From Dendrophyllia cribrosa (Eukaryota; Cnidaria; Anthozoa; Scleractinia; Dendrophylliidae), in the NCBI GenBank assembly GCA_024195265.1, contig JAJLRJ010000009.1, forward strand, positions 6,752,997 to 6,816,996: DNA of 64,000 nt, read 5' to 3'. This document shows positions 30,001-45,000 of this stretch, piece after piece. Position 1 is the stretch's first letter. Each line of letters begins with the position of its first letter. The translations under genes and the position numbers were made by a program. The notes below the pieces were generated by a model. It was not told where the DNA came from. It did no database searches and saw only the letters and a list, made by a program, of their open reading frames with translations.

Positions 30001-33000
30001 CACGTCCACCAGTGTATCGGCAAGTGTCTCGGACTCCACCTCTGCTAGCGTGTCACAGAGTGTATCGCCATCGATCTCCACCAGCGTGTCACAGAGTGTA
30101 TCGCCATCGATATCCACCAGCGTGTCACAGAGTGTATCGGTATCCACGTTCGCAAGTCCATCGGCAAGTGTCTCGGACTCCACCTCTGCTAGCGTGTCAC
30201 AGAGTGTATCGCCATCGATCTCCACCAGCGTGTCACAGAGTGTATCGGTATCCACGTTCACAAGTCCATCGGCAAGTGTCTCGCACTCCACCTCTGCTAG
30301 CGTGTCACAGAGTGTATCGCCATCCATCTCCACCACCGCGTCACAGAGTTTTTCACACTCCACGTCCACAAGTGTGTCGACAAGTTTCTCGGTCTCAACC
30401 TCAGCTAGCGTTTCACAGAGTGTATCACCATCGACCTCCGCATCAGTGTCAAAGAGCCTCTCGGTATCCAGGTCCACAAGTGTATCGGCAAGTGTCTCGG
30501 CCTCCACCTCTGCTAGCGTGTCTGAGAGTGTATCGCCATCAATCTCCACCAGCGTGTCACAGAGTGTCTCGGCATCCACGTCCACAAGTCTATCGGCAAG
30601 TGTCTCTGACTCCACCTCTGCTAGCATGTCAACTAGTGTGTCGCCATCGATTTCCGCAAGCAACTCGCAGAGTGTCTCGGCCTCCACGTCCACAAGTGTG
30701 TCGGCGAGTATGTCGGCCTCCACATCAGTTAGCGTGTCAGCCAGTGTGTCGCCATCGAACTCCCCATCAGTGTCCCAGAGCGTCTCGCCATCCAGGTCCA
30801 CCAGTGTATCGGCAAGTGTCTCGGATTCCACCTCTGCTAGCGTGTCACAGAGTGTATCGCCATCGATCTCCACCAGCGTGTCACAGAGTGTATCGGTATC
30901 CACGTTCACAAGTCCATCGGCAAGTGTCTCGGACTCCATCTCTGGTAGCGTGTCACAGAGTGTATCGCCATCCATTTCCACCACCGCGTCACAGAGTTTT
31001 TCACACTCCACGTCCACAAGTGTGTCGACAAGTTTCTCGGTCTCAACCTCAGCTAGCGTTTCACAGAGTGTATCACCATCGACCTCCGCATCAGTGTCAA
31101 AGAGCCTCTCGGTATCCAGGTCCACAAGTGTATCGGCAAGTGTCTCGGCGTCCACCTCTGCTAGCGTGTCTCACAGTGTATCGCCATCAATCTCCACCAG
31201 CGTGTCACAGAGTGTCTCGGCATCCACGTCCACAAGTCTATCGGCAAGTGTCTCTGACTCCACCTCTGCTAGCGTGTCAACTAGTGTGTCGCCATCGATT
31301 TCCGCAAGCAAGTCGCAGAGTGTCTCGGCATCCACGTCCACAAGTGTGTCGGCGAGTATGTCGGCCTCCATATCAGCTAGCGTGTCAGCCAGTGTGTCGC
31401 TATCGACCTCCCCATCAGTGTCCCAGAGCGTCTCGCCATCCAGGTCCACCAGTGTATCGGCAAGTGTCTCGGATTCCACCTCTGCTAGCGTGTCACAGAG
31501 TGTATCGCCATTGATCTCCACCAGCGTGTCACAGAGTGTATCGGTATCCACGTTCACAAGTCCATCGGCAAGTGTCTCGGACTCCACCTCTGCTAGCGTG
31601 TCACAGAGTGTATCGCCATCCATCTCCACCACCGCGTCACAGAGTTTTTCACACTCCACGTCCACAAGTGTGTCGACAAGTATCTCGGTCTCAACCTCAG
31701 CTAGCGTTTCACAGAGTATATCACCATCGACCTCCGCATCAGTGTCAAAGAGCCTCTCGGTATCCAGGTCCACAAGTGTATCGGCAAGTGTCTCGGCCTC
31801 CACCTCTGCTAGCGTGTCTGAGAGTGTATCGCCATCAATCTCCACCAGCGTGTCACAGAGTGTCTCGGCATCCACGTCCACAAGTCTATCGGCAAGTGTC
31901 TCTGACTCCACCTCTGCTAGCGTGTCAACTAGTATGTCGTCATCGATTTCCGCAAGCAAGTCGCAGAGTGTCTCGGCCTCCACGTCCACAAGTGTGTCGG
32001 CGAGTATGTCGGCCTCCACATCAGCTAGCGTGTCAGCCAGTGTGTCGCCATCGACATCCCCATCAGTGTCCCAGAGCGTCTCGCCATCCACGTCCACCAG
32101 TGTATCGGCAAGTGTCTCGGACTCCACCTCTGCTAGCGTGTCACAGAGTGTATCGCCATCGACCTCCACCAGCGTGTCACAGAGTGTATCGCCATCGATA
32201 TCCACCAGCGTGTCACAGAGTGTATCGGTATCCACGTTCGCAAGTCCATCGGCAAGTGTCTCGGACTCCACCTCTGCTAGCGTGTCACAGAGTGTATCGC
32301 CATCGATCTCCACCAGCGTGTCACAGAGTGTATCGGTATCCACGTTCACAAGTCCATCGGCAAGTGTCTCGCACTCCACCTCTGCTAGCGTGTCACAGAG
32401 TGTATCGCCATCCATCTCCACCACCGCGTCACAGAGTTTTTCACACTCCACGTCCACAAGTGTGTCGACAAGTTTCTCGGTCTCAACCTCAGCTAGCGTT
32501 TCACAGAGTGTATCACCATCGACCTCCGCATCAGTGTCAAAGAGCCTCTCGGTATCCAGGTCCACAAGTGTATCGGAAAGTGTCTCGGCCTCCACCTCTG
32601 CTAGCGTGTCTGAGAGTGTATCGCCATCAATCTCCACCAGCGTGTCACAGAGTGTCTCGGCATCCACGTCCACAAGTCTATCGGCAAGTGTCTCTGACTC
32701 CACCTCTGCTAGCGTGTCAACTAGTGTGTCGCCATCGATTTCCGCAAGCAAGTCGCAGAGTGTCTCGGCCTCCACGTCCACAAGTGTGTCGGCGAGTATG
32801 TCGGCCTCCACATCAGCTAGCGTGTCAGCCAGTGTGTTGCCATCGACCTCCCCATCAGTGTCCCAGAGCGTCTCGCCATCCAGGTCCACCAGTGTATCGG
32901 CAAGTGTCTCGGATTCCACCTCTGCTAGCGTGTCACAGAGTGTATCGCCATCGATCTCCACCAGCGTGTCACAGAGTGTATCGGTATCCACGTTCACAAG

Positions 33001-36000
33001 TCCATCGGCAAGTGTCTCGGACTCCATCTCTGCTAGCGTGTCACAGAGTGTATCGCCATCCATCTCCTCCACCGCGTCACAGAGTTTTTCACACTCCACG
33101 TCCACAAGTGTGTCGACAAGTATCTCGGTCTCAACCTCAGCTAGCGTTTCACAGAGTGTATCACCATCGACCTCCGCATCAGTGTCAAAGAGCCTCTCGG
33201 TATCCAGGTCCACAAGTGTATCGGCAAATGTCTCGGCCTCCACCTCTGCTAGCGTGTCTCAGAGTGTATCGCCATCAATCTCCACCAGCGTGTCACAGAG
33301 TGTCTCGGCATCCACGTCCACAAGTCTATCGGCAAGTGTCTCTGACTCCACCTCTGCTAGCGTGTCAACTAGTGTGTCGTCATCGATTTCCGCAAGCAAG
33401 TCGCAGAGTGTCTCGGCCTCCACGTCCACAAGTGTGTCGGCGAGTATGTCGGCCTCCACATCAGCTAGCGTGTCAGCCAGTGTGTCGCCATCGACATCCC
33501 CATCAGTGTCCCAGAGCGTCTCGCCATCCACGTCCACCAGTGTATCGGCAAGTGTCTCGGACTCCACCTCTGCTAGCGTGTCACAGAGTGTATCGCCATC
33601 GATCTCCACCAGCGTGTCACAGAGTGTATCGCCATCGATATCCACCAGCGTGTCACAGAGTGTATCGGTATCCACGTTCGCAAGTCCATCGGCAAGTGTC
33701 TCGGACTCCACCTCTGCTAGCGTGTCACAGAGTGTATCGCCATCGATCTCCACCAGCGTGTCACAGAGTGTATCGGTATCCACGTTCACAAGTCCATCGG
33801 CAAGTGTCTCGCACTCCACCTCTGCTAGCGTGTCACAGAGTGTATCGCCATCCATCTCCACCACCGCGTCACAGAGTTTTTCACACTCCACGTCCACAAG
33901 TGTGTCGACAAGTTTCTCGGTCTCAACCTCAGCTAGCGTTTCACAGAGTGTATCACCATCGACCTCCGCATCAGTGTCAAAGAGCCTCTCGGTATCCAGG
34001 TCCACAAGTGTATCGGCAAGTGTCTCGGCCTCCACCTCTGCTAGCGTGTCTGAGAGTGTATCGCCATCAATCTCCACCAGCGTGTCACAGAGTGTCTCGG
34101 CATCCACGTCCACAAGTCTATCGGCAAGTGTCTCTGACTCCACCTCTGCTAGCATGTCAACTAGTGTGTCGCCATCGATTTCCGCAAGCAACTCGCAGAG
34201 TGTCTCGGCCTCCACGTCCACAAGTGTGTCGGCGAGTATGTCGGCCTCCACATCAGTTAGCGTGTCAGCCAGTGTGTCGCCATCGACCTCCCCATCAGTG
34301 TCCCAGAGCGTCTCGCCATCCAGGTCCACCAGTGTATCGGCAAGTGTCTCGGATTCCACCTCTGCTAGCGTGTCACAGAGTGTATCGCCATCGATCTCCA
34401 CCAGCGTGTCACAGAGTGTATCGGTATCCACGTTCACAAGTCCATCGGCAAGTGTCTCGGACTCCATCTCTGGTAGCGTGTCACAGAGTGTATCGCCATC
34501 CATTTCCACCACCGCGTCACAGAGTTTTTCACACTCCACGTCCACAAGTGTGTCGACAAGTTTCTCGGTCTCAACCTCAGCTAGCGTTTCACAGAGTGTA
34601 TCACCATCGACCTCCGCATCAGTGTCAAAGAGCCTCTCGGTATCCAGGTCCACAAGTGTATCGGCAAGTGTCTCGGCGTCCACCTCTGCTAGCGTGTCTC
34701 ACAGTGTATCGCCATCAATCTCCACCAGCGTGTCACAGAGTGTCTCGGCATCCACGTCCACAAGTCTATCGGCAAGTGTCTCTGACTCCACCTCTGCTAG
34801 CGTGTCAACTAGTGTGTCGCCATCGATTTCCGCAAGCAAGTCGCAGAGTGTCTCGGCATCCACGTCCACAAGTGTGTCGGCGAGTATGTCGGCCTCCATA
34901 TCAGCTAGCGTGTCAGCCAGTGTGTCGCTATCGACCTCCCCATCAGTGTCCCAGAGCGTCTCGCCATCCAGGTCCACCAGTGTATCGGCAAGTGTCTCGG
35001 ATTCCACCTCTGCTAGCGTGTCACAGAGTGTATCGCCATTGATCTCCACCAGCGTGTCACAGAGTGTATCGGTATCCACGTTCACAAGTCCATCGGCAAG
35101 TGTCTCGGACTCCACCTCTGCTAGCGTGTCACAGAGTGTATCGCCATCCATCTCCACCACCGCGTCACAGAGTTTTTCACACTCCACGTCCACAAGTGTG
35201 TCGACAAGTATCTCGGTCTCAACCTCAGCTAGCGTTTCACAGAGTATATCACCATCGACCTCCGCATCAGTGTCAAAGAGCCTCTCGGTATCCAGGTCCA
35301 CAAGTGTATCGGCAAGTGTCTCGGCCTCCACCTCTGCTAGCGTGTCTGAGAGTGTATCGCCATCAATCTCCACCAGCGTGTCACAGAGTGTCTCGGCATC
35401 CACGTCCACAAGTCTATCGGCAAGTGTCTCTGACTCCACCTCTGCTAGCGTGTCAACTAGTATGTCGTCATCGATTTCCGCAAGCAAGTCGCAGAGTGTC
35501 TCGGCCTCCACGTCCACAAGTGTGTCGGCGAGTATGTCGGCCTCCACATCAGCTAGCGTGTCAGCCAGTGTGTCGCCATCGACATCCCCATCAGTGTCCC
35601 AGAGCGTCTCGCCATCCACGTCCACCAGTGTATCGGCAAGTGTCTCGGACTCCACCTCTGCTAGCGTGTCACAGAGTGTATCGCCATCGACCTCCACCAG
35701 CGTGTCACAGAGTGTATCGCCATCGATATCCACCAGCGTGTCACAGAGTGTATCGGTATCCACGTTCGCAAGTCCATCGGCAAGTGTCTCGGACTCCACC
35801 TCTGCTAGCGTGTCACAGAGTGTATCGCCATCGATCTCCACCAGCGTGTCACAGAGTGTATCGGTATCCACGTTCACAAGTCCATCGGCAAGTGTCTCGC
35901 ACTCCACCTCTGCTAGCGTGTCACAGAGTGTATCGCCATCCATCTCCACCACCGCGTCACAGAGTTTTTCACACTCCACGTCCACAAGTGTGTCGACAAG

Positions 36001-39000
36001 TTTCTCGGTCTCAACCTCAGCTAGCGTTTCACAGAGTGTATCACCATCGACCTCCGCATCAGTGTCAAAGAGCCTCTCGGTATCCAGGTCCACAAGTGTA
36101 TCGGAAAGTGTCTCGGCCTCCACCTCTGCTAGCGTGTCTGAGAGTGTATCGCCATCAATCTCCACCAGCGTGTCACAGAGTGTCTCGGCATCCACGTCCA
36201 CAAGTCTATCGGCAAGTGTCTCTGACTCCACCTCTGCTAGCATGTCAACTAGTGTGTCGCCATCGATTTCCGCAAGCAACTCGCAGAGTGTCTCGGCCTC
36301 CACGTCCACAAGTGTGTCGGCGAGTATGTCGGCCTCCACATCAGCTAGCGTGTCAGCCAGTGTGTCGCCATCGACCTCCCCATCAGTGTCCCAGAGCATC
36401 TCGCCATCCAGATCCACCAGTGTATCGGCAAGTGTCTCGGATTCCATCTCTGCTAGCGTGTCACAGAGTGTATCGCCATCGATCTCCACCAGCGTGTCAC
36501 AGAGTGTCTCGGTATCCACGTTCACAAGTCCATCGGCAAGTGTCTCGGACTCCATCTCTGGTAGCGTGTCACAGAGTGTATCGCCATCCATCTCCACCAC
36601 CGCGTCACAGAGTTTTTCACACTCCACGTCCACAAGTGTGTCGACAAGTATCTCGGTCTCAACCTCAGCTAGCGTTTCACAGAGTGTATCACCATCGACC
36701 TCCGTATCAGTGTCAAAGAGCCTCTCGGTATCCAGGTCCACAAGTGTATCGGCAAGTGTCTCGGCCTCCAGCTCTGCTAGCGTGTCTCAGAGTGTATCGC
36801 CATCAATCTCCACAAGCGTGTCACAGAGTGTCTCGGCATCCACGTCCACAAGTCTATCGGCAAGTGTCTCTGACTCCACCTCTGCTAGCGTGTCAACTAG
36901 TGTGTCGCCATCGATTTCCGCAAGCAAGTCGCAGAGTGTCTCGGCCTCCACGTCCACAAGTGTGTCGGCGAGTATCTCGGCCTCCACATCAGCTAGCGTG
37001 TCAGCCAGTGTGTCGCCATCGACATCCCCATCAGTGTCCCAGAGCGTATCGCCATCCACGTCCACCAGTGTATCGGCAAGTGTCTCGGACACCACCTCTG
37101 CTAGCGTGTCACAGAGTGTATCGCCATCGACCTCCACCAGCGTGTCACAGTGTGTATCGCCATCGATATCCACCAGCGTGTCACAGAGTGTATCGGTATC
37201 CACGTTCGCAAGTCCATCGGCAAGTGTCTCGGACTCCACCTCTGCTAGCGTGTTACTGAGTGTATCGCCATCGATCTCCACGAGCGTGTCACAGAGTGTA
37301 TCGGTATCCACGTTCACAAGTCCATCGGCAAGTGTCTCGCACTCCACCTCTGCTAGCGTGTCACAGAGTGTATCGCCATCCATTTCCACCACCGCGTTAC
37401 AGAGTTTTTCACACTCCACGTCCACAAGTGTGTCGACAAGTTTCTCGGTCTCAACCTCAGCTAGCGTTTCACAGAGTGTATCACCATCGACCTCCGCATC
37501 AGTGTCAAAGAGCCTCTCGGTATCCAGGTCCACAAGTGTATCGGCAAGTGTCTCGGCGTCCACCTCTGCTAGCGTGTCTCACAGTTTATCGCCATCAATC
37601 TCCACCAGCGTGTCACAGAGTGTCTCGGCATCCACGTCCACAAGTCTATCGGCAAGTGTCTCTGACTCCACCTCTGCTAGCGTGTCAACTAGTGTGTCGC
37701 CTTCGATTTCCGCAAGCAAGTCGCAGAGTGTCTCGGCATCCACGTCCACAAGTGTGTCGGCGAGTATGTCGGCCTCCACATCAGCTAGCGTGTCAGCCAG
37801 TGTGTCGCTATCGACCTCCCCATCAGTGTCCCAGAGCGTCTCGCCATCCAGGTCCACCAGTGTATCGGCAAGTGTCTCGGATTCCACCTCTGCTAGCGTG
37901 TCACAGAGTGTATCGCCATCGACCTCCACCAGCGTGTCACAGAGTGTATCGGTATCCACGTTCGCAAGTCCATCGGCAAGTGTCTCGGACTCCACCTCTG
38001 CTAGCGTGTCACAGAGTGTATCGCCATCGATCTCCACCAGCGTGTCACAGAGTGTATCGGTATCCACGTTCAGAAGTCCATCGGCAAGTGTCTCGCACTC
38101 CACCTCTGCTAGCGTGTCACAGAGTGTATCGCCATCCATCCCCACCACCGCGTCACAGAGTTTTTTACACTCCACGTCCACAAGTGTGTCGACAAGTTTC
38201 TCGGTCTCAACCTCAGCTAGCGTTTCACAGAGTGTATCACCATCGACCTCCGCATCAGTGTCAAAGAGCCTCTCGGTATCCAGGTCCACAAGTGTATCGG
38301 CAAGTGTCTCGGCCTCCACCTCTGCTAGCGTGTCTGAGAGTGTATCGCCGTCAATCTCCACCAGCGTGTCACAGAGTGTCTCGGCATCCACGTCCACAAG
38401 TCTATCGGCAAGTGTCTCTGACTCCACCTCTGCTAGCGTGTCAACTAGTGTGTCGCCATCGATTTCCGCAAGCAAGTCGCAGAGTGTCTCGGCCTCCACG
38501 TCCACAAGTGTGTCGGCGAGTATGTCGGCCTCCACATCAGCTAGCGTGTCAGCCAGTGTGTCGCCATCGACATCCCCATCAGTGTCCCAGAGCGTCTCGC
38601 CATCCACGTCCACCAGTGTATCGGCAAGTGTCTCGGACTCCACCTCTGCTAGCGTGTCACAGAGTGTATCGCCATCGACCTCCACCAGCGTGTCACAGAG
38701 TGTATCGCCATCGATATCCACCAGCGTGTCACAGAGTGTATCGGTATCCACGTTCCCAAGTCCATCGGCAAGTGTCTCGGACTCCACCTCTGCTAGCGTG
38801 TCACAGAGTGTATCGCCATCGATCTCCACCAGCGTGTCACAGAGTGTATCGGTATCCACGTTCACAAGTCCATCGGCAAGTGTCTCGCACTCCACCTCTG
38901 CTAGCGTGTCACAGAGTGTATCGCCATCCATCTCCACCACCGCGTCACAGAGTTTTTCACACTCCACGTCCACAAGTGTGTCGACAAGTTTCTCGGTCTC

Positions 39001-42000
39001 AACCTCAGCTAGCGTTTCACAGAGTGTATCACCATCGACCTCCGCATCAGTGTCAAAGAGCCTCTCGGTATCCAGGTCCACAAGTGTATCGGCAAGTGTC
39101 TCGGCCTCCACCTCTGCTAACGTGTCTGAGAGTGTATCGCCATCAATCTCCACCAGCGTGTCACAGAGTGTCTCGGCATCCACGTCCACAAGTCTATCGG
39201 CAAGTGTCTCTGACTCCACCTCTGCTAGCGTGTCAACTAGTGTGTCGCCATCGATTTCCGCAAGCAAGTCGCAGAGTGTCTCGGCCTCCACGTCCACAAG
39301 TGTGTCGGCGAGTATGTCGGCCTCCACATCAGCTAGCGTGTCAGCCAGTGTGTCGCCATCGACCTCCCCATCAGTGTCCCAGAGCGTCTCGCCATCCAGG
39401 TCCACCAGTGTATCGGCAAGTGTCTCGGACTCCACCTCTGCTAGCGTGTCACAGAGTGTATCACCATCGATCTCCACCGGCGTGTCACAGAGTGTATCGG
39501 TATCCACGTGCACAAGTCCATCGGCAAGTGTCTCGGACTCCACCTCTGCTAGCGTGTCACAGAGTGTATCGCCATCCATCTCCACCACCGCGTCACAGAG
39601 TTTTTCACACTCCACGTCCACAAGTGTGTCGGCGAGTATGTCGGCCTCCACATCAGCTAGCGTGTCAACCAGTGTGTCGTCATCGACATCCCCATCAGTG
39701 TCCCAGAGTGTCTCGCCATCCACGTCCACCAGTGCATCGGCAAGTGTCTCGGACTCCACCTCTGCTAGCGTGTCTCAGAGTGTATCGCCATCGACCTCCA
39801 CCAGCGTGTCACAGAGTGTATCGCCGTCGATATCCACCAGCGTGTCACAGAGTGTATCGCTATCCACGTTCGCAAGTCCATCGGCAAGTGTCTCGGACTC
39901 CACGTCCACAAGTGTGTCGGCGAGTATGTCGGCCTCCACATCAGCTAGCGTGTCAGCGAGTGTGTCGCCAACAACCTCCCCATCAGTGTCCCAGAGCGTC
40001 TCGGCATCCTCGTCCACCAGTGTATCGGCAAGTATCCCTGCCTCCACCTCTGCTAGCGAGTCACAGAATGTTTCGCTATCGATCTCCACTAGCGTGTCAC
40101 ACAGTCTTTCAGGCTCCACGACCACAAGTCTATCGGCAAGTGTCTCGGACTCGACCTCTACTAGCGTTTCAGAGAGTGTATCGCCATCCATCTCCATCAG
40201 CGTGTCACAGAGCGTTTCGACGTCGACGTCCACAAGTCTATCGGCAAGTGTCTCGGACTCCACCTCTGCTAGCGTGTCCCAGAGTGTATCGCCATCGATC
40301 TCCACCAGCGTGTCACAGAGTGTCTCAGTCTCCACATCCACAAGTGTGTCGTCAAGCGTCTCAGCCTCCACCTCACCTAGCGTGTCAGCAAGTGTGTCAC
40401 CTTCGATTTCCGCAAGCGTGTCGCACAGTATCTCGGCCTCCACGTCCACAAGTGTGTCGGCAAGTATCTCGCCCTCCACATCAGCTAGCGTGTCAGCCAG
40501 TGTGTCGCCATCGACCTCCCCATCAGTTTCCCAGAGCCTCTCGCCATCCAGGTCCACCAGTGTATCGGCAAGTGTCTCGGACTCCACCTCTGCTAGCGTG
40601 TCACAGAGTGTATCGCCATCGATCTCCACCAGCGTGTCACAGAGTGTATCGGTATCCACGTTCACAAGTCCATCGGCAAGTGTCTCGCACTCCACCTCTG
40701 CTAGCGTGTCACAGAGTGTATCGCCATCCATCTCCACCACCGCGTCACAGAGTTTTTCACACTCCACGTCCACAAGTGTGTCGACAAGTTTCTCGGTCTC
40801 AACCTCAGCTAGCGTTTCACAGAGTGTATCACCATCGACCTCCGCATCAGTGTCAAAGAGCCTCTCGGTATCCAGGTCCACAAGTGTATCGGCAAGTGTC
40901 TCGGCCTCCACCTCTGCTAGCGTGTCTGAGAGTGTATCGCCATCAATCTCCACCAGCGTGTCACAGAGTGTCTCGGCATCCACGTCCACAAGTCTATCGG
41001 CAAGTGTCTCTGACTCCACCTCTGCTAGCGTGTCAACTAGTGTGTCGCCATCGATTTCCGCAAGCAAGTCGCAGAGTGTCTCGGCCTCCACGTCCACAAG
41101 TGTGTCGGCGAGTATGTCGGCCTCCACATCAGCTAGCGTGTCAGCCAGTGTGTCGCCATCGACCTCCCCATCAGTGTCCCAGAGCGTCTCGCCATCCAGG
41201 TCCACCAGTGTATCGGCAAGTGTCTCGGACTCCACCTCTGCTAGCGTGTCACAGAGTGTATCACCATCGATCTCCACCGGCGTGTCACAGAGTGTATCGG
41301 TATCCACGTTCACAAGTCCATCGGCAAGTGTCTCGGACTCCACCTCTGCTAGCGTGTCACAGAGTGTATCGCCATCCATCTCCACCACCGCGTCACAGAG
41401 TTTTTCACACTCCACGTCCACAAGTGTGTCGGCGAGTATGTCGGCGTCCACATCAGCTAGCGTGTCAACCAGTGTGTCGTCATCGATATCCCCATCAGTG
41501 TCCCAGAGCGTCTCGCCATCCACGTCCACCGGTGCATCGGCAAGTGTCTCGGACTCCACCTCTGCTAGCGTTTCTCAGAGTGTATCGCCATCGACCTCCA
41601 CCAGCGTGTCACAGAGTGTATCGCCGTCGATATCCACCAGCGTGTCACAGAGTGTATCGCTATCCACGTTCGCAAGTCCATCGGCAAGTGTCTCGGACTC
41701 CACGTCCACAAGTGTGTCGGCGAGTATGTCGGCCTCCACATCAGCTAGCGTGTCAGCGAGTGTGTCGCCAACAACATCCCCATCAGTGTCCCAGAGCGTC
41801 TCGGCATCCACGTCCACCAGTGTATCGGCAAGTATCCCTGCCTCCACCTCTGCTAGCGAGTCACAGAATGTTTCGCTATCGATCTCCACTAGCGTGTCAC
41901 ACAGTCTTTCAGGCTCCACGACCACAAGTCTATCGGCAAGTGTCTCGGACTCGACCTCTACTAGCGTTTCAGAGAGTGTATCGCCATCCATCTCCATCAG

Positions 42001-45000
42001 CGTGTCACAGAGCGTTTCGACGTCGACGTCCACAAGTCTATCGGCAAGTGTCTCGGACTCCACCTCTGCTAGCGTGTCCCAGAATGTATCGCCATCGATC
42101 TCCACCATCGTGTCACAGAGTGTCTCAGTCTCCACGTCCACAAGTGTGTCGTCAAGCGTCTCAGCCTCCACCTCACCTAGCGTGTCAGCAAGTGTGTCAC
42201 CTTCGATTTCCGCAAGCGTGTCGCACAGTATCTCGGCCTCCACGTCCACAAGTGTGTCGGCAAGTATCTCGCCCTCCACATCAGCTAGCGTGTCAGCCAG
42301 TGTGTCGCCATCGACCTCCCCATCAGTTTCCCAGAGCGTCTCGCCATCCAGGTCCACCAGTGTATCGGCAAGTGTCTCGGACTCCACCTCTGCTAGCGTG
42401 TCACAGAGTGTATCGCCATCGATCTCCACCAGCGTGTCACAGAGTGTATCGGTATCCACGTTCACAAGTCCATCGGCAAGTGCCTCGGACTCCACCTCTG
42501 CTAGCGTGTCACAGAGTGTATCGCCATCCATCTCCACCACCGCGTCACAGAGTTTTTCACACTCCACGTCCACAAGTGTGTCGACAAATATCTCGGTCTC
42601 AACCTCAGCTAGCGTTTCACAGAGTGTATCACCATCGACCTCCGCATCAGTGTCAAGGAGCCTCTCGGTATCCAGGTCCACAAGTGTATCGGCAAGTGTC
42701 TCGGCCTCCACCTCTGCTAGCGTGTCTGAGAGTGTATCGCCATCAATCTCCACCAGCGTGTCACAGAGTGTCTCGGCATCCACGTCCACAAGTCTATCGC
42801 CAAGTGTCTCTGACTCCACCTCTGCTAGCATGTCAACTAGTGTGTCGCCATCGATTTCCGCAAGCAAGTCGCTGAGTGTCTCGGCCTCCACGTCCACAAG
42901 TGTGTCGGCGAGTATGTCGGCCTCCACATCAGCTAGCGTGTCACCCAGTGTGTCGCCATCGACATCCCCATCAGTGTCCCAGAGCGTCTCGCCATCCATG
43001 TCCACCAGTGTATCGGCAAGTGTCTCGGACTCCACCTCTGCTAGCGTGTCACAGAGTGTATCACCATCGATCTCCACCAGCGTGTCACAGAGTGTATCGG
43101 TATCCACGTTCACAAGTCCATCGGCAAGTGTCTCGGAATCCACCTCTGCTAGCGTGTCAAAGAGTGTATCGCCATCCATCTCCTCCACCGCGTCACAGAG
43201 TTTTTCACACTCCACGTCCACAAGTGTGTCGACAAGTATTTCGGTCTCAACCTCAGCTAGCGTTTCACAGAGTGTATCACCATCGACCTCCGCATCAGTG
43301 TCAAAGAGCCTCTCGGTATCCAGGTCCACAAGTGTATCGGCAAGTGTCTCGGCCTCCACCTCTGCTAGCGTGTCTGAGAGTGTATCGCCATCAATCTCCA
43401 CCAGCGTGTCACAGAGTGTCTCGGCATCCACGTCCACAAGTTTATCGGCAAGTGTCTCAGACTCAAACTCTGCTAGCGTGTCAACTAGTGTGTCGCCATC
43501 GATTTCCGCAAGCAAGTCGCAGAGCGTCTCGGCATCCACGTCCACCAGTGTATCGCCAAGTATCTCTGCCTCCACCTCTGCTAGCGAGTCACAGAGTGTT
43601 TCGCTATCGATCTCCACCAGCGTGTCACACAGTCTTTCAGCCTCCACGACCACAAGTCTATCGGCAAGTGTCTCGGACTCGACCTCTACTAGCGTTTCAC
43701 AGAGTGTATCGCCATCCATCTCCATCAGCGTGTCACAGAGCGTTTCGACGTCGACGTCCACAAGTCTATCGGCAAGTGTCTCGGACTCCACCTCTGCTAG
43801 CGTGTCCCAGAGTGTATCGCCATCGATCTCCACCAGCGTGTCACAGAGTGTCTCAGCCTCCACGTCCACAAGTGTGTCGTCAAGCGTTTCAGCCTCCACC
43901 TCACCTAGCGTGTCAGCAAGTGTGTCACCTTCGATTTCCGCAAGCGTGTCGCACAGTATCTCGGCCTCCACGTCCGCAAGTGTGTCGGCAAGTATCTCTC
44001 CCTCCACATCAGCTAGCGTGTCAGCCAGTGTGTCGCCATCGACCTCCCCATCAGTGTCCCAGAGCGTCTCGCCATCCAGGTCCACCAGTGTATCGGCAAG
44101 TGTCTCGGACTCCACCTCTGCTAGCGTGTCTCAGAATGTATCGCGATCAATCTCCACCAGCGTGTCACAGAGTGTCTCGGCATCCACGTCCACAAGTCTA
44201 TCGGCAAGTGTCTCTGACTCCACCTCTGCTAGCGTGTCAACTAGTGTGTCGTCATCGATTTCCGCAAGCAAGTCGCAGAGTGTCTCGGCCTCCACGTCCA
44301 CAAGTGTGTCGGCGAGTATGTCGGCCTCCACATCGGCTAGCGTGTCAGCCAGTGTGTCGCCATCGACATCCCCATCAGTGTCCCAGAGCGTCTCGCTATC
44401 CACGTCCACCAGTGCATCGGCAAGTGTCTCGGACTCCACCTCTGCTAGCGTGTCACAGAGTGTATCGCCCTCGACCTCCACCAGTGTGTCACAGAGTGTA
44501 TCGCCGTCGATATCCACCAGCGTGTCACAGAATGTATCGGTATCCACGTTCGCAAGTCCATCGGCAAGTGTCTCGGACTCCACGTCCGCAAGTGTGTCGG
44601 CGAGTATGTCGGCCTCCACATCAGCTAGCGTGGCAGCCAGTGTGTCGCCAACAACCTCCGCATCAGTGTCCCAGAGCGTCTCGGCATCCACGTCCACCAG
44701 TGTATCGGTAATTATCTCTGTCTCCACCTCTGCTAGCGAGTCACAGAGTGTTTCGCTATCGATCTCCACCAGCGTGTCACACAGTCTTTCAGCCTCCACG
44801 ACCACAAGTCTATCGGCAAGTGTCTCGGACTCGACCTCTACTAGCGTTTCACAGAGTGTATCGCCATCCATCTCCATCAGCGTGTCACAGAGCGTTTCGA
44901 CGTCGACGTCCACAAGTCTATCGGCAAGTGTCTCGGACTCCACCTCTGCTAGCGTGTCACAGAGTGTATCGCCATCGACCTCCACCAGTGTGTCACAGAG

